DNA of 64,000 bases, from NCBI GenBank assembly GCA_003993805.1, contig RSEF01000012.1, forward strand, positions 6,633,724-6,697,723, given 5' to 3'. The notes beneath the pieces were generated by a model. That model was given only the letters and a program-made list of their open reading frames with translations, made no database searches and had not been told where the DNA came from. Both the position numbers and the translations under genes were made by a program. Below, piece after piece: positions 40,111 through 50,773 of the stretch. The DNA is from Himantopus leucocephalus (taxonomy: Eukaryota; Chordata; Aves; Charadriiformes; Recurvirostridae). How positions within the stretch are numbered: the first letter of the stretch is position 1; every line of letters starts with the position of its first letter.

Positions 40111-43100
40111 GTACGTAAGGCAAAACTGAGCATTTTAGATTAACAGAGAGCAGCCCTTTAGAAGAAATCAAATGATTGTACAACTCGTGGGATGTCCAGG
40201 GGACTGGGAACTCTTCATTCATTGTATAAATTATTGGCAGACTGGCAACGTGTCATGGCAAATTGGAAAGAAGGATTTCCCCCTCCCTTTCCCCAAAATC
40301 TAATCTAAACGACAGCCTTTTAAGATTTCTTTTCCCCTCTCACGTGAGCAGAGCACAAATTTTTGTTTCCCAGTTTTATGCGCATCTGTGGAGTTGCAGA
40401 TGAATAGAAGGGCAGAGTTTGTCTGCCATTTGGCAAGTGCTAAATGCAGTGATTATCCGTATCATTAAATGATGTATTTATTGTCCAATCTGAATGGCTG
40501 CTGGTTCTGATGTCTGTGTTCAGCTGGAGGGGAACCATACGCTTTGATAATGCTGCTGGTATCAATAGCATCTGGTCTGAGGGAGGGAGCCAGATTCAAA
40601 CTGCACAGCAAGAAAAGAAGAATGGGTGCGGAGTAACATGCATATTATGCTAGCTGCAATTCATCCCGTCTCTCTCTCCTCCCCCCCTAGCCTGAAACAG
40701 GCCTTAGGGAGGGATGGAGGCAAAGTTATGAGACTCATATGGTGCAACGTAAGCCAGATGGATTTCTCTAAGAGTGATCCAAACATTTTCAGCGTTAAAA
40801 AAGTTTGGCATAATCGTTTTTATCAAAGTGAGTATCATTGCACCTTTCCTGAAGTTACTGGGAGATTAAAATCCCTCCCACTGGGATCTGGCGTGACAGA
40901 ACTGACACATACCAACTGCCTATGAAGTAAAGATAGATTAAAAAATCCCAGCCTTGGCCTAAGTAGGTGCAAATCCAATACATTAATGAGTTGCACCTGC
41001 ACATCTGAAGCTGGGTTTAGATGAAAAAGCCAGATCCTAAATGTTTCAGTCCCTGTGAACCTATTGGGATTTAAAAGAGTAAGAGATAAGGGGATCAGTG
41101 GTTTTACTTTCAAAATTTCAGTTGTGTCCCTGTTTTAAAGACTTAAAATCACCTGTAAATATTCTGTGTAAACAAAACATTTCATGTAAAAAACTATTCA
41201 AATCCGTGGCCTCAGAACCTTGAAAGCATAGACAGAAACATACTGCTCCAGTTGGGTGATGTGCCAGTGTGCCGAGCTGGTCACCGCACGCATACCCACA
41301 CCTCGGGTGCACCGTCTTTTGTGCCAGAACGCCTGCAAGTAATGCAAGCTCCAAAGAGTCTGCCAGTAACTCCACTCAGTATGTAAAGATTTTTAAAAGT
41401 ATAAGGTAGATACTAATTGTAAACATTAGTTACTGTTCTGCCAGGATAGTTGTCTATAAATACAAGGGGACCGTCAGTGCACTGAAGGATCAGTTTTTTC
41501 AGCTGAGGCAAAGGAGTGAAGCCTCCCCGTGTCTGCTGAGGCTGTAGATTGTTTATACAGAGGTTGCAGATTCAGGTGCCTGTTGTTTCCAAATGCCATT
41601 TTGGAGTTTTCAAGTGGCAAAAATGTAAAGCTACTCGTTGACGTACCTTGATGTCTCCGGACATTTTATATTCATGTACCAACTTGGTGTAACTCTGTGT
41701 CATGGCCAACAACACTAGCTGTAGGATGGCAAATGTATTAATTGAGATGATCAAGGTCAAGACGAGCCTTTAGAAATATACAGATTAGGGTTCACGCAGA
41801 GCTTGGGTGGAGACAGACAGTGGCGAGTGATGTGTGAAATGTGATGCCCCACTCTTGGAACAGAGATAATGCCTTGCTTGGCCAGGGACGTGATGATGCT
41901 TATTTGATCTGCCCGAGGGTTATATGCAAAACCCCACCACATTGCAGTATAAATTTTCCCATCTTTCCCATTTCTCCAGCGCTCTTAAATGTCTTACAGT
42001 AAAACAGGTGTTGCTTATCTGAAGTCTGTTTTAAATGTGATTTGTTTCCTTTGATGGGACAGACACAATGGTACTTTTAAGAAACAATAGCAAGTTACCT
42101 AGAGATGACTTCTGCAACAGAGGAGTTTGCTGCAACTGGGACTACCTAAAAGAGATCACGTGTAGCAACTAGATGAATGAACTTAAAATAAAGCAAGTTA
42201 CAGGAAATCTTCACAAGTGAATTGATAGTCAGATGTAAAAATACTCCCAGAGCTGATACCACTGGCTGTATCAGAAATAGGATGTTAGGCTAGATGAAAT
42301 CTCATCTTACCCAGTCTAGTAGTTTTTATCTCTTAATTGAAATGTGTTTTATCATAATAGAGCAATGTTTTTCTGGGTGGCATTTACATCAGCTGTTCTA
42401 GTATAAATCCTGCTTTTTGCTGACACTGTGTCCTAATTAGAGACTCACATCAGTTTAATATATTGACATCACTTCACTGATCTTAACTCATAAGCTCTTT
42501 CCCTAAAGCAGAAATGTTCTGAGTCGTCTTTGAACCAACAACTCATTTATCTGGTCTGCTAAGAGTAGGTTTGTGAAGAAGAAACAAGAGAGTGTGGTTA
42601 ACACTGTTTGTTGCCAATTCATTTTCTGGTAATAGAGTAGCTGAAACTTAGCAGTGCTGACAGTTAAAGAAATACTAAAATAAAAAATGGCCAGTGATAC
42701 TCCAGTGCCTCAGACAATACTGTTTCTACAATGTATTTCATACATGAAAGGAATTACTCGTGGCTGAACGTCACATTTCAGAAGAACGTGAATCTATAGA
42801 GATTTCAGTGTTCTAATACGGTAAACGCTTTGCACATATGAAGTGCTTCTAGTAGCATGTTGTCATTTCTACAAATGATAACTTTGTTAGTTTTTTTTAA
42901 ATTTTTAAATGAAATTTTGGATGTCTTATGTAAGCAATAATAGTTTAGTTACTGGTACTTTAATATGTTTGGGTAATAACCATTCATTGCTCAAAAAATT
43001 TTATTTCTCTAGTTGGCAATTAATACTGCATTAGAAACCTAACTTCTTTGAAAGCAAAGCACGTGGAAGTGGTAATCCCTTTCCTGTAATCAAACTCAAA

Positions 43101-43163
43101 CCACTGCTGCTTGCTTACACAACAAGCCATTGGTATTGGGAAAGCGGCTGTCACTGCCTGGTT

Positions 43164-43195
43164 NGACACAGCCCTTTTTTTTTTTTTTTTTTTTT
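43164..43195. other. Single N followed by a 21-base T run
   Basis: The N is at 43164 and the T run at 43175-43195. The flanks are not duplicated. It is probably an assembly join or base-call ambiguity near a homopolymer in intron 3. Confidence 0.8.
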
Positions 43196-44144
43196 CTTTT
43201 CCTTATTTTAATTGAAGCGTTAGGGTGAAAGCTGTGAACTGGAAATACATTCTTCTCAGGAAGGAAAAGGGTTTGTTTCCTCGGACGACTGTATGTTCTT
43301 GCAGTAATAGTGGTATCTGACTGACAAAAGTTGTTTGCTTGCAAATAATTCTGTTAGAGAATTGCTTTGCTGTGAGGCTGTTAAAATGCATCAACCTGGC
43401 ATTCGTTGTTGCCAGGGTACCCCATAAGGCAGCGTGCCCATGACAATGCAGCAGCAAGAGATAGTTAGACATCAAGGTTGTTCTTGGAAAAAGGTAAACT
43501 TTGCTTAATTCCTGCATGCCACCAAATCTGTCCAGAACAGAAATTTACCCTTGTTCATAACATATTATTTCATCTGGGTTTTAACGTGTTCATCTGTGTC
43601 ACAAATGCCCAGTCTACAGGTCACGTACTTAGCCCCCTCAGGAGAATCCTTGTGGCCTGCAGCTCTCAGTCCTCACCCTTCCCCATCACAGGGGCCCTTC
43701 CCTCGCTCGGGACCAGACACGCAGCCCTCCTGGGGTGCTGCAGGTCTCCGTGCTGCCTGGATTGAGAGCCAGGCTCATGGAGTTAAGCCAAAGGGACTGT
43801 GTGGTTTTACGTATGGATGAAAGAAGCAGGTACCTCTTTGAAGGGGTGGAGGGAGTAGTCCACTGGGAACTTTAAAATAGTAGGGAAGAGTATTTTATTA
43901 TTTCAATAAAGAGCTATTAAATTTCATTTGGGAATTTGCCATTTAGATTTTTAATCATTTTAACCTTCAGTGCATCTTGTTAAAATGTTTGATTTGAAGA
44001 GCCATAGGTAGGAAATGTATGTTCCCAAAGTACTTCATATACAGTCAAGTCACCCATAACCTTCTCTTTGATAAATTAAGTTAAATTAAGCAAGCTTAAA
44101 TTCTGGGTTACAATCTGCGGGGCTCTAAAGAAGGCTTTATAGGG

Positions 44145-44425
44145 GGTTTGTGATGTGGCACTTCCCTTAAGTCCTGCCCAGAGCTTCACTCCTCTGGTTG
44201 TTGAAGAAGTAAGTGTGTACAGGAGCGTTTCCCTTTCCCCACTTTCCACGAAAAAAGGGTTCTGTTTTCTGTTTCTGAAACCTTCCGNGGTTTGTGATGT
44301 GGCACTTCCCTTAAGTCCTGCCCAGAGCTTCAGTCCTCTGGTTGGTGAAGAAGTGTGTACAGGAGTGTTTCCCTTTCCCCGCTTTCCACGAAAAAGGTTT
44401 CTGTTTTCTGTTTCTGAAACCTTCC
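44145..44425 (+). repeat. About 140-bp duplication flanking a single N
   Basis: 44145-44286 and 44289-44425 are near-identical in direct orientation, with N at 44288. Both begin ggtttgtgatgtggcact and end gaaaccttcc. Differences are a handful of substitutions, a 4-bp indel (extra taag or equivalent in copy 1) and one base in an A run. Divergence of this size fits either two alleles of one locus left unmerged at a contig join or a recent tandem duplication. The N makes the first more likely. Confidence 0.85.
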
Positions 44426-44760
44426 AAAGACTTCCAAGAAGCAAAACGTGGGGAAGAGGGACTGTTGCACAAGTATAGGTGAGCTGTAAGGGATATTGAT
44501 GACCAGACTTTGAGAGACAGGGACCTAAACACAAGGCTTCTTGAGCATTTATCAGTACATCCTTCTATTAGAAATGAGAAGAAAATGTATCCTGCAAAGG
44601 TCAGTGGTACGGTCTGTACTATACTAGTATTGACACACATGTCAAAGACAGACCAAATCTGTGGAACGTATTGTGAATGCAATAGGTCTGGGGTTTTTTG
44701 CATCCCATCTTGAGGTCTTCTCAATGTCAGTGAACGCTTGACCTCCGTGATCCTTTGCAG

Positions 44761-44890
44761 AATTGCTCAGAAGCAGTGCTGCGTCTCCACCGTAAAGGAG
44801 AACAGCTGCCTGGCTGGCATGATTGCTGCGAAGGAAGGAGATGTGTGCGGACCAGAGGAAAGCGATCCCTGTGGAGGGTCACCATATAAG
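44761..44890 (+). CDS. FBLN2: FBLN2 exon 4: end of AT1 and second anaphylatoxin-like module
   Basis: The exon is 130 nt: one base finishes the Arg codon begun in exon 3, then 43 whole codons follow, ending in phase 0. The acceptor is tcctttgcag and the donor gtaggt. The protein begins IAQKQCCVSTVKENSCLAG and continues through KEGDVCGPEE to a PYK end. The QCC pair closes the first anaphylatoxin-like module and starts the second, as in mammalian fibulin-2 where the equivalent text is close to CCVSYLQEKSCMAG. The Cys spacing is intact, with no stop or frameshift. The PYK end continues directly into QCCDCC of exon 5, so nothing is missing between the two exons. Confidence 0.95.
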
Positions 44891-46601
44891 GTAGGTTGCT
44901 CTGATGCTTCTGTCGGTTTTGTTCTGAATAGGAGGTGTCCTCATTTCCTGCATTTAGCAGTAATTTCTTCCTACATTATTATGGAGCACAGAAAATTATA
45001 AAGTTGCAGGAATGTGGCAGGGAAATTACGCTCTTTGCGTTTAGGTTTCAATTGCCTGATGATGCAGCTCCTTTTAAAACTTCTCAGTAATGTTGTTTTG
45101 AATTATTTCCATCTCCATTTTTAAGATTTAACTTGCTGTATTACTTTTGCTTCCTCACTTTGGAAGTAGCTGAAAAGACCATTTTAGTTTTTATATCTAT
45201 GATGTAGAAGAATTTAGAAAATGCCAGGGCAAAACTGAATTGAAGGTATAATCGAAAACCCATTACTGAACAGTTTGCTTGGCTACAGTGTTGGATTGCA
45301 GCTTCGTTTCTCAGTTAAACAAAATGATGGACTAGAGGAACAAGCATTTTAGATGATGATGGAAGCTTTTGTTCATAAATAAAGGCAGACCATTAACGAA
45401 TGGTTCAAATCACGAGCCACAGCCTCGGCTTATATAAATGAGATTTGCTTTATTAGAATCAGTGGAGCCAAACCAATTTAAACCAGTTTGAAGATTCAGC
45501 ATCTTGCTTGCTCGCTTGTCTTGTTTTTACCAGGAGGGTACATTTCAGAATTCATTTCACTCTGATAATAATTTACATAGCTATATCTAAGCTTAAGTGC
45601 AGCTTCCGTTGTGTCAGCAGGGAACTGATTAGCTCTGTCTGGTCTTATACATCGGCGATTCTTGCAGATAATTGTTCACTAGAAAAGCAAAATACATGGA
45701 CATCTACTGCGGAGTTTAAAGTTTAATGAGCTATGCCAATTTGTCATTTTCAGAACTATTATTTACTTGGGTCTGGAGTCTACCATTACAATAAAAAGAG
45801 AATTTGTGCATTTGGGAGAAGACGTTAATATTTCGGAAGTGTGACAGAATTATTATTCTTAGGTTTTCACTGCGGGTCTTTTGCATGCCAGACAGAGCAC
45901 AAGCCGTAGAGTAAGCCTTATCACACTGCCATTCCTCAGAAATAAGTGGAGAGGGAAAACGTCATCATTCCTGCCTGAACTGAAACAAGTTACAAAATAG
46001 TCTCTTGGAATAGCCGTTCATGCCAGTTCCTTCAAGAGAAACCGTCTGAAGTGGTAAAATTACCGAAGGAACAGCTTTGCCCTCCTCTTTAGCTCCTCTA
46101 GCTCTTTAGTCATTGCAGCTACTGGTTGAAGAAAAATAGTAAAAATTAATAAATATTAAGACTGTTGAGACTTTAAGAAAGGCTTTCTAATTTTGTTATA
46201 GTTAAATAGTCTTTCAGAGGTGACCTCGCAGAAAATGCTGACAGTGTGCAGCGGTGTTTTCCCTGATCCCCTCCGCTGTTAGTGACTGCTGTGTCTGGGT
46301 GTCATAAATCAAAGAAGTTTGCCTGGAATGTGGAAAGATAAATTTGTTGCCCCAAAGACTTTGCAAGATGTTTACGCTGTCCTGCCAAAAGCCAAGGTTT
46401 TTACTTCCAGGTAACAAACGTGTAGGTCTTCTTCAGGCATTTTAGATGTGGGGTCCTTACTTTACCTTCAAGATGAATGCAGCAGTGCCAGTTTTTTAGA
46501 CCCAGGTATTCAGCTTGTGTTCAATACAACTTAATCTTAGGCTGCTTTTAATTGTTATTTACTCTAATACAAAAAGCACATGCTTAGTGACTTTTTCCTA
46601 G

Positions 46602-46703
46602 TGCAAGGAGACGCCACCATGGTAAATCCAATTATGCTGGATTCCAGCAAAGATATTTTTGAGAGCAACGTAGAAAGTTGTGGGTCAAGCAGTGGTTCTC
46701 AAG
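46602..46703 (+). other. Exon-like segment in intron 4 (cryptic or poison exon candidate)
   Basis: A good acceptor (ctttttcctag), 102 nt, then a good donor (gtatgt). Inside is the perfect Kozak string gccaccatgg (ATG at 46619). Read in the phase-0 frame that intron 4 requires, the segment would stop after seven codons (Cys-Lys-Glu-Thr-Pro-Pro-Trp then taa), so inclusion would truncate fibulin-2. In the ATG frame it encodes MVNPIMLDSSKDIFE and a Ser/Gly-rich tail, but joining to exon 5 would stop that frame at once. I recognise no protein. It may be chance, a poison exon, or an alternative first exon. Confidence 0.3.
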
Positions 46704-48012
46704 GTATGTTTCTTGATTGCAATGTAAAAATAGTAGTATTTATTCTTAAATCAGTTGTAGAATTCTGGTGAAGTTCAAAAGGTAGCTAGTAGCAGATCAA
46801 GACATTCAAGTTTTTGCATTTTAGAAGGAACTTTTTGACGAACGAGTTTTTCCACTGGAAAATGAGACACTTGTATTCATCTGGAAAATACCTGAACCCC
46901 AAAGTGTATGACTGATTTAATAGCCTCTGTGATGCCTGCACAGGGGATAAATTGTGAATCAAAACTATGACTGAAAAAGCCATATTATTCAAAGCAAATA
47001 TTCCAGTATTTTACAATACTTCCATAAAAACATGTATTATCCTTAACTTCTGTTATTTTGTGTATTGAAGCTGAAAAAATTGTACCCAAACTAAAAATAT
47101 TTACAGAAAGAATTTTCAGTTCGTAAAATTTAGAATTTGGGGATTCTGGATTTAGGGACGATGAAAGGAGGATTTTTCTCTTTTCTAGCATGACCACAAT
47201 CCATTATAGTTAGATAATTTCTTTTTTAATAATTCTTTTCAAAAGATTATTTAGCCTATTTAGTATCAAAAATAATTCAGCACCTTCAGGACCTGTACGG
47301 TAAATTTTTCACAGATGTGTATTTGGTCCTGTAAAGGCAACTCTTTATGGCTGTGCATATTTCCAAATGTGAATTATGTCTACTATTTATAACGTTTGGG
47401 GATTTTTCAGATTAGAAAGCAGGGACATAAAACAAGAGGTGTAGTCATAGGTACTGGGCTGAACCTGCAAGAGATACCTATTGCGTGTAAAATGCTCACG
47501 AAACTCTAAAGCTACAGTGTTTGAATCTTGAAAAAAGTGACTCAGCAGAAGAGTTTCTGCAGGCTGAGCTGTTAGCGGAGAAGTTTCCCTGTCTCCGTAG
47601 CGGAGGCAGACTCTGGTTTAATGTGAACGCCCATTTAGGATTGCTAATCATGAAACGTGATTCCTTTTGATTGCCATGCTGCGCCCAGCCCTTACAACAC
47701 TGCTGCTCTTATTTGCTCTCCTGGGAAGCAGGAGCTTAGTTCAGTTTTCTTCTGTTCCGTCTTTGGACTTTCTGTTGACATAGCAAACTGGTGCCAGTTT
47801 GAATTATGACCTTCATTTTCTGTGTCTGACGCCTTTCATAGACTGAACGTTTGAATAGACTGAAATCGCTTCTCTTGGTTCAGAGGCTGTTTCACTGGAG
47901 CTGCAAACTATAAATAAGTGCTGCTGGGCTGGATGTCTTGACTATCAAAGGAGTTGTGGAGGGAAAGAGACTGCATTTTATAACTATTCTGTCAGTGAAA
48001 GCATCTAAATAT

Positions 48013-48032
48013 GTGTGTATATATATATATAT
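48013..48032 (+). repeat. (TG)n(TA)n microsatellite
   Basis: About three TG units followed by about seven TA units in intron 4. Confidence 0.85.
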
Positions 48033-48954
48033 TAGGGATGTCAGGACACTTGGATTTAAATCAGACAGGCATCTTCAATTCACATATGGCCCCTGTATGT
48101 CTCTGTAGCAGAGACTTACAACTCCTCAGCTTCCTTGCTTGATTAGGTACCCACTGTGCTTTTTGAATTTGGTATAATTTATCTGATGTATTTTTGTGGC
48201 CTGACTCTGGAATAGATTTGTATGTGACTGTGTAAAGCACAAGACAGTTTTTGTCTGGCACCTGCAGCGGAGGAAACTGCAAGAGAGGCTACATTTCAGG
48301 GATGCCCCAGTGCATCAACCTGTCAGTGAAGCTGCTGCTTAGATGCACTCAGGAAAGAAAAGGAAGGCAAATAGCTCATAAAATACACCCTGGCCTCCCT
48401 CTAGCTACTGTCTCAGCGGGATGCTGTCCAGGACAGTCAGGTAATTAAAGGTCAGAGTAGTCTTGCAGGGCAGCGGTGCATAGAGGAAAGAGTCGTTACT
48501 GACACACTGACAGAACTCAGATGCTGCTGCTGATCTTGATGTCCGTGCAAGATATTTAAAATTTCTTTCACATTGCTTCAAAAAACTAACCATTTTTTAA
48601 GATCTAATGCAAAGAGCTATAGATCTGTATTATTTTGTTTATAATATATACAAAGCAATGGCTCCTTATAGAAAGAGGTTGTCTGCGGCAGCACTACTTC
48701 CTTGCGTGTGAAGTTGCTGAAATCATTGCCACAGCGAGACGTCACGTTTGGCCTGGCTGCAGTTGACCTGTTTGTGCAGGATGGCAAAACCAAGCCCAAG
48801 TAAAGCTTTGATGTTTGCAACTATCTAAACCCCAAGTGCTTTTCCAGACGCTCCACTGTTCAAGAAAGTGCAGATCAGTTCCAGGTGTGTGTGAGGGCTC
48901 ATCCCTGGAGCGGACTATTAAATCCTTGTTACTGATAGTCTCCTTCTTTTGCAG

Positions 48955-49141
48955 CAATGCTGTGATTGCTGTAATCTGGGCCTGCGATTAAGGAGTGAGG
49001 GGAAAACCTGCGAGTCCAACATAAATCTGGGCTACCCCTGCAGTCATGTGATGCTGTCCTGCTGTGAAGGGGGAGATCACTTTATCCATCCAGAAATAAA
49101 AAGGCATCCTGAACCTTTGCCAACAGTGACACCTGAGAAGG
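48955..49141 (+). CDS. FBLN2: FBLN2 exon 5: third anaphylatoxin-like module
   Basis: The exon is 187 nt: 62 codons in phase 0, then one base of the next codon (phase 1 exit). The acceptor is cttcttttgcag, with a good pyrimidine tract, and the donor is gtaagt. The protein starts QCCDCCNLGLRLRSEGKTC, continues through NLGYPCSHVMLSCCEGG, and ends in a short His/Pro/Glu-containing spacer (IKRHPEPLP). The paired CC motifs at both ends are the anaphylatoxin hallmark. NLGYPC and HVMLSCCEG are nearly unchanged from mammals, so this is one of the most secure assignments in the window. The spacer after CCEGG is the part that varies most between species. Confidence 0.97.
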
Positions 49142-50566
49142 GTAAGTGTCCATTTATGATTTGAAGGCATTGGAGATAAGGTCTCTGTCTCACACAGTTT
49201 TACAGACCAGAGCTGGAAGGAGTAATGCTGCAGGAGCACAGTTGCCTTCCCTCTCAGATCAAATATAGACTCTCTTGTTCTTAAAAGAGTTTTGAAAAAG
49301 AAACAAATGTGTAGGTGTTTCTGATCCTCAAAACATACCTTCTTTAGTAGTTTGGGGTGTGTTTTTTTTCTTACCCCCCCTTAGTCACATAGTATAGAGA
49401 CCTTGGTAAGAAGCAAAGGTGAAGCTCGTCATTGTCTTTTAGCAGAAGCAATCCTGAAAGATTCTGCGTAAAGCAAATGATGAGTACTTTCCAGCGAAAG
49501 TAGTCCCATGGATTATGATACCAATGAAACATCCTGGGAATAGATTTCCTATTCTGCTGCTGAACATCACCGCAGTTTTCTCACGGCACACTCCGGAGAA
49601 GCCCCAGAGCACTGCAAGTTTGTTTTTACTCTTTCAACATGGGAACATAGTGATGCTGAAGAGCTATGTCAAATCACTGCGGCCAAAGAGGCATGACAAA
49701 GGGAGCGTGACAAATCTGGAGCTTGGACAGCTATGCTTCCTTCCTTGGCCCAAGGTCATGCTCTTTCCAGCATCAAACTGTAGCCACCTGTCATGCACGA
49801 GTTGCATGGTAACCTCCTGCATATGCTGGGGTTCAATTTTTGTCCATTCTCTTCTCGTGAACTAAACGTGCGTTTTCTCTTGCCAACAAATGTGAGGGTT
49901 TATTTTGACCTAGCTGAGATCTCACGGAGCAAGGAAGTTTGCATGTATGTGTTTAAGAAAAGCTGACTGAGAAACTCGCTGAACAATTCATTTTAGTATC
50001 ACAGAAAGTCTTGTCAAACTTGGTCAGGAAATGAGGATGACAGAGATTTTGCCAGTGTTTAAAACAGTAGGTAGGGCAGCCTTGTCACTATTAAGTGCAT
50101 CCCAGGATGTTTGTAATACTAGCCACAGAAGTAGCCAATAAATTAATAATGGTGTTGAAAAGACTTTCCAAACCAACTGGATAAGTTTTTCTCCTGAAAT
50201 TAGAAATCCAGTGTGGTTCTTCAGTGGGGCCAATTTCAGATGGGGCTTCAACACGATACCTTAGTTCAAATAACTATAGCCATGGTGTTAGTAGTCAGTG
50301 TGAAAGGTGAGCTTGTGACCTCCCAGGGTCACCCTGTTTCTCAGTGGCTCCTGTGAAATGTCTGTCCCTCCAGCATTACAGAAGGAAGTGGTGGACCTTC
50401 AGCACAATGGTCTTATCTTCAGGATGGGTTCATTTTCCTTGGAGTAACCGTTTTGGGTAGATTTGACTGTATCTGGACTTTGGGTAACCAAATTCTCCAT
50501 TCTGTGGAGCATACTCCTAATGCTAAAACACCTGTTAGAGAACCAGCAAGTGTTGTTCTATTTTAG
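49142..50566 (+). other. FBLN2: FBLN2 intron 5
   Basis: A phase-1 intron of 1,425 bp (gtaagt...ttttag). A 116-codon open frame at 49515-49865 lies inside it. It has no splice support or recognisable domain, and I treat it as chance. Confidence 0.92.
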
Positions 50567-50773
50567 TTTCAGAGACGGAAGATCACAATGAAGCTTTGTC
50601 CATCAGTAATGAAGCTGAACTGTCAAATAACCTGCCTGGAGATGACCTGGATGAATGTCTTATCTATGGTGGGGAACTCTGTCAGCATTTGTGTATAAAC
50701 ACCGTGGGGTCCTACAAGTGTTCGTGTTTTCCGGAATTCACTTTGCAGGATGATGGGACCAGCTGCTCTCCAG
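50567..50773 (+). CDS. FBLN2: FBLN2 exon 6: acidic spacer plus EGF1
   Basis: The exon is 207 nt, phase 1 in and phase 1 out. The acceptor is tctattttag and the donor gtgaga. About 30 residues of acidic, Asn/Glu-rich spacer begin VSETEDHNEALS and lead to NLPGDDLDEC. EGF1 follows: DLDECLIYGGELCQHLCIN, then TVGSYKCSCFPEF and a final DDGTSC. The D-x-D-E-C start plus the N and aromatic residues between Cys3 and Cys4 are the calcium-binding EGF pattern. One oddity is that the usual Gly before the aromatic residue in the C5-C6 loop (FPGF in mammals) is Glu here (gaa, 50734-50736). A second AG lies 6 nt inside the exon and could drop two residues (Val-Ser) without shifting frame. Confidence 0.96.

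Larger units (their letters stand above)
40111..44760 (+). other. FBLN2: FBLN2 intron 3
   Basis: A phase-2 intron of 4,650 bp starting gtacgt and ending tcctttgcag. It contains the N and T run at 43164-43195 and the N-separated duplication at 44145-44425. A TATA-like octamer occurs at 41455-41462 without other promoter evidence. No further exon or transposon is recognised. Confidence 0.92.
44891..48954 (+). other. FBLN2: FBLN2 intron 4
   Basis: A phase-0 intron of 4,064 bp (gtaggt...ttttgcag). It contains an exon-like segment at 46602-46703 and a TG/TA microsatellite at 48013-48032. Otherwise it is unique AT-leaning sequence. Confidence 0.92.

Noticed and set aside
41455..41462. TATAAATA octamer in intron 3, possible internal promoter
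   Set aside because: Such octamers are expected by chance in AT-rich DNA of this length, and there is no CpG enrichment, initiator or downstream exon to support a start site.
48251..48448. Frame with EGF-like text (CSGGNCKRGY) in intron 4 preceded by a ctgcag acceptor-like site
   Set aside because: Cys spacing does not complete a six-Cys EGF module, no donor is placed correctly, and exon 4 joins exon 5 in phase 0 with nothing missing relative to mammals.
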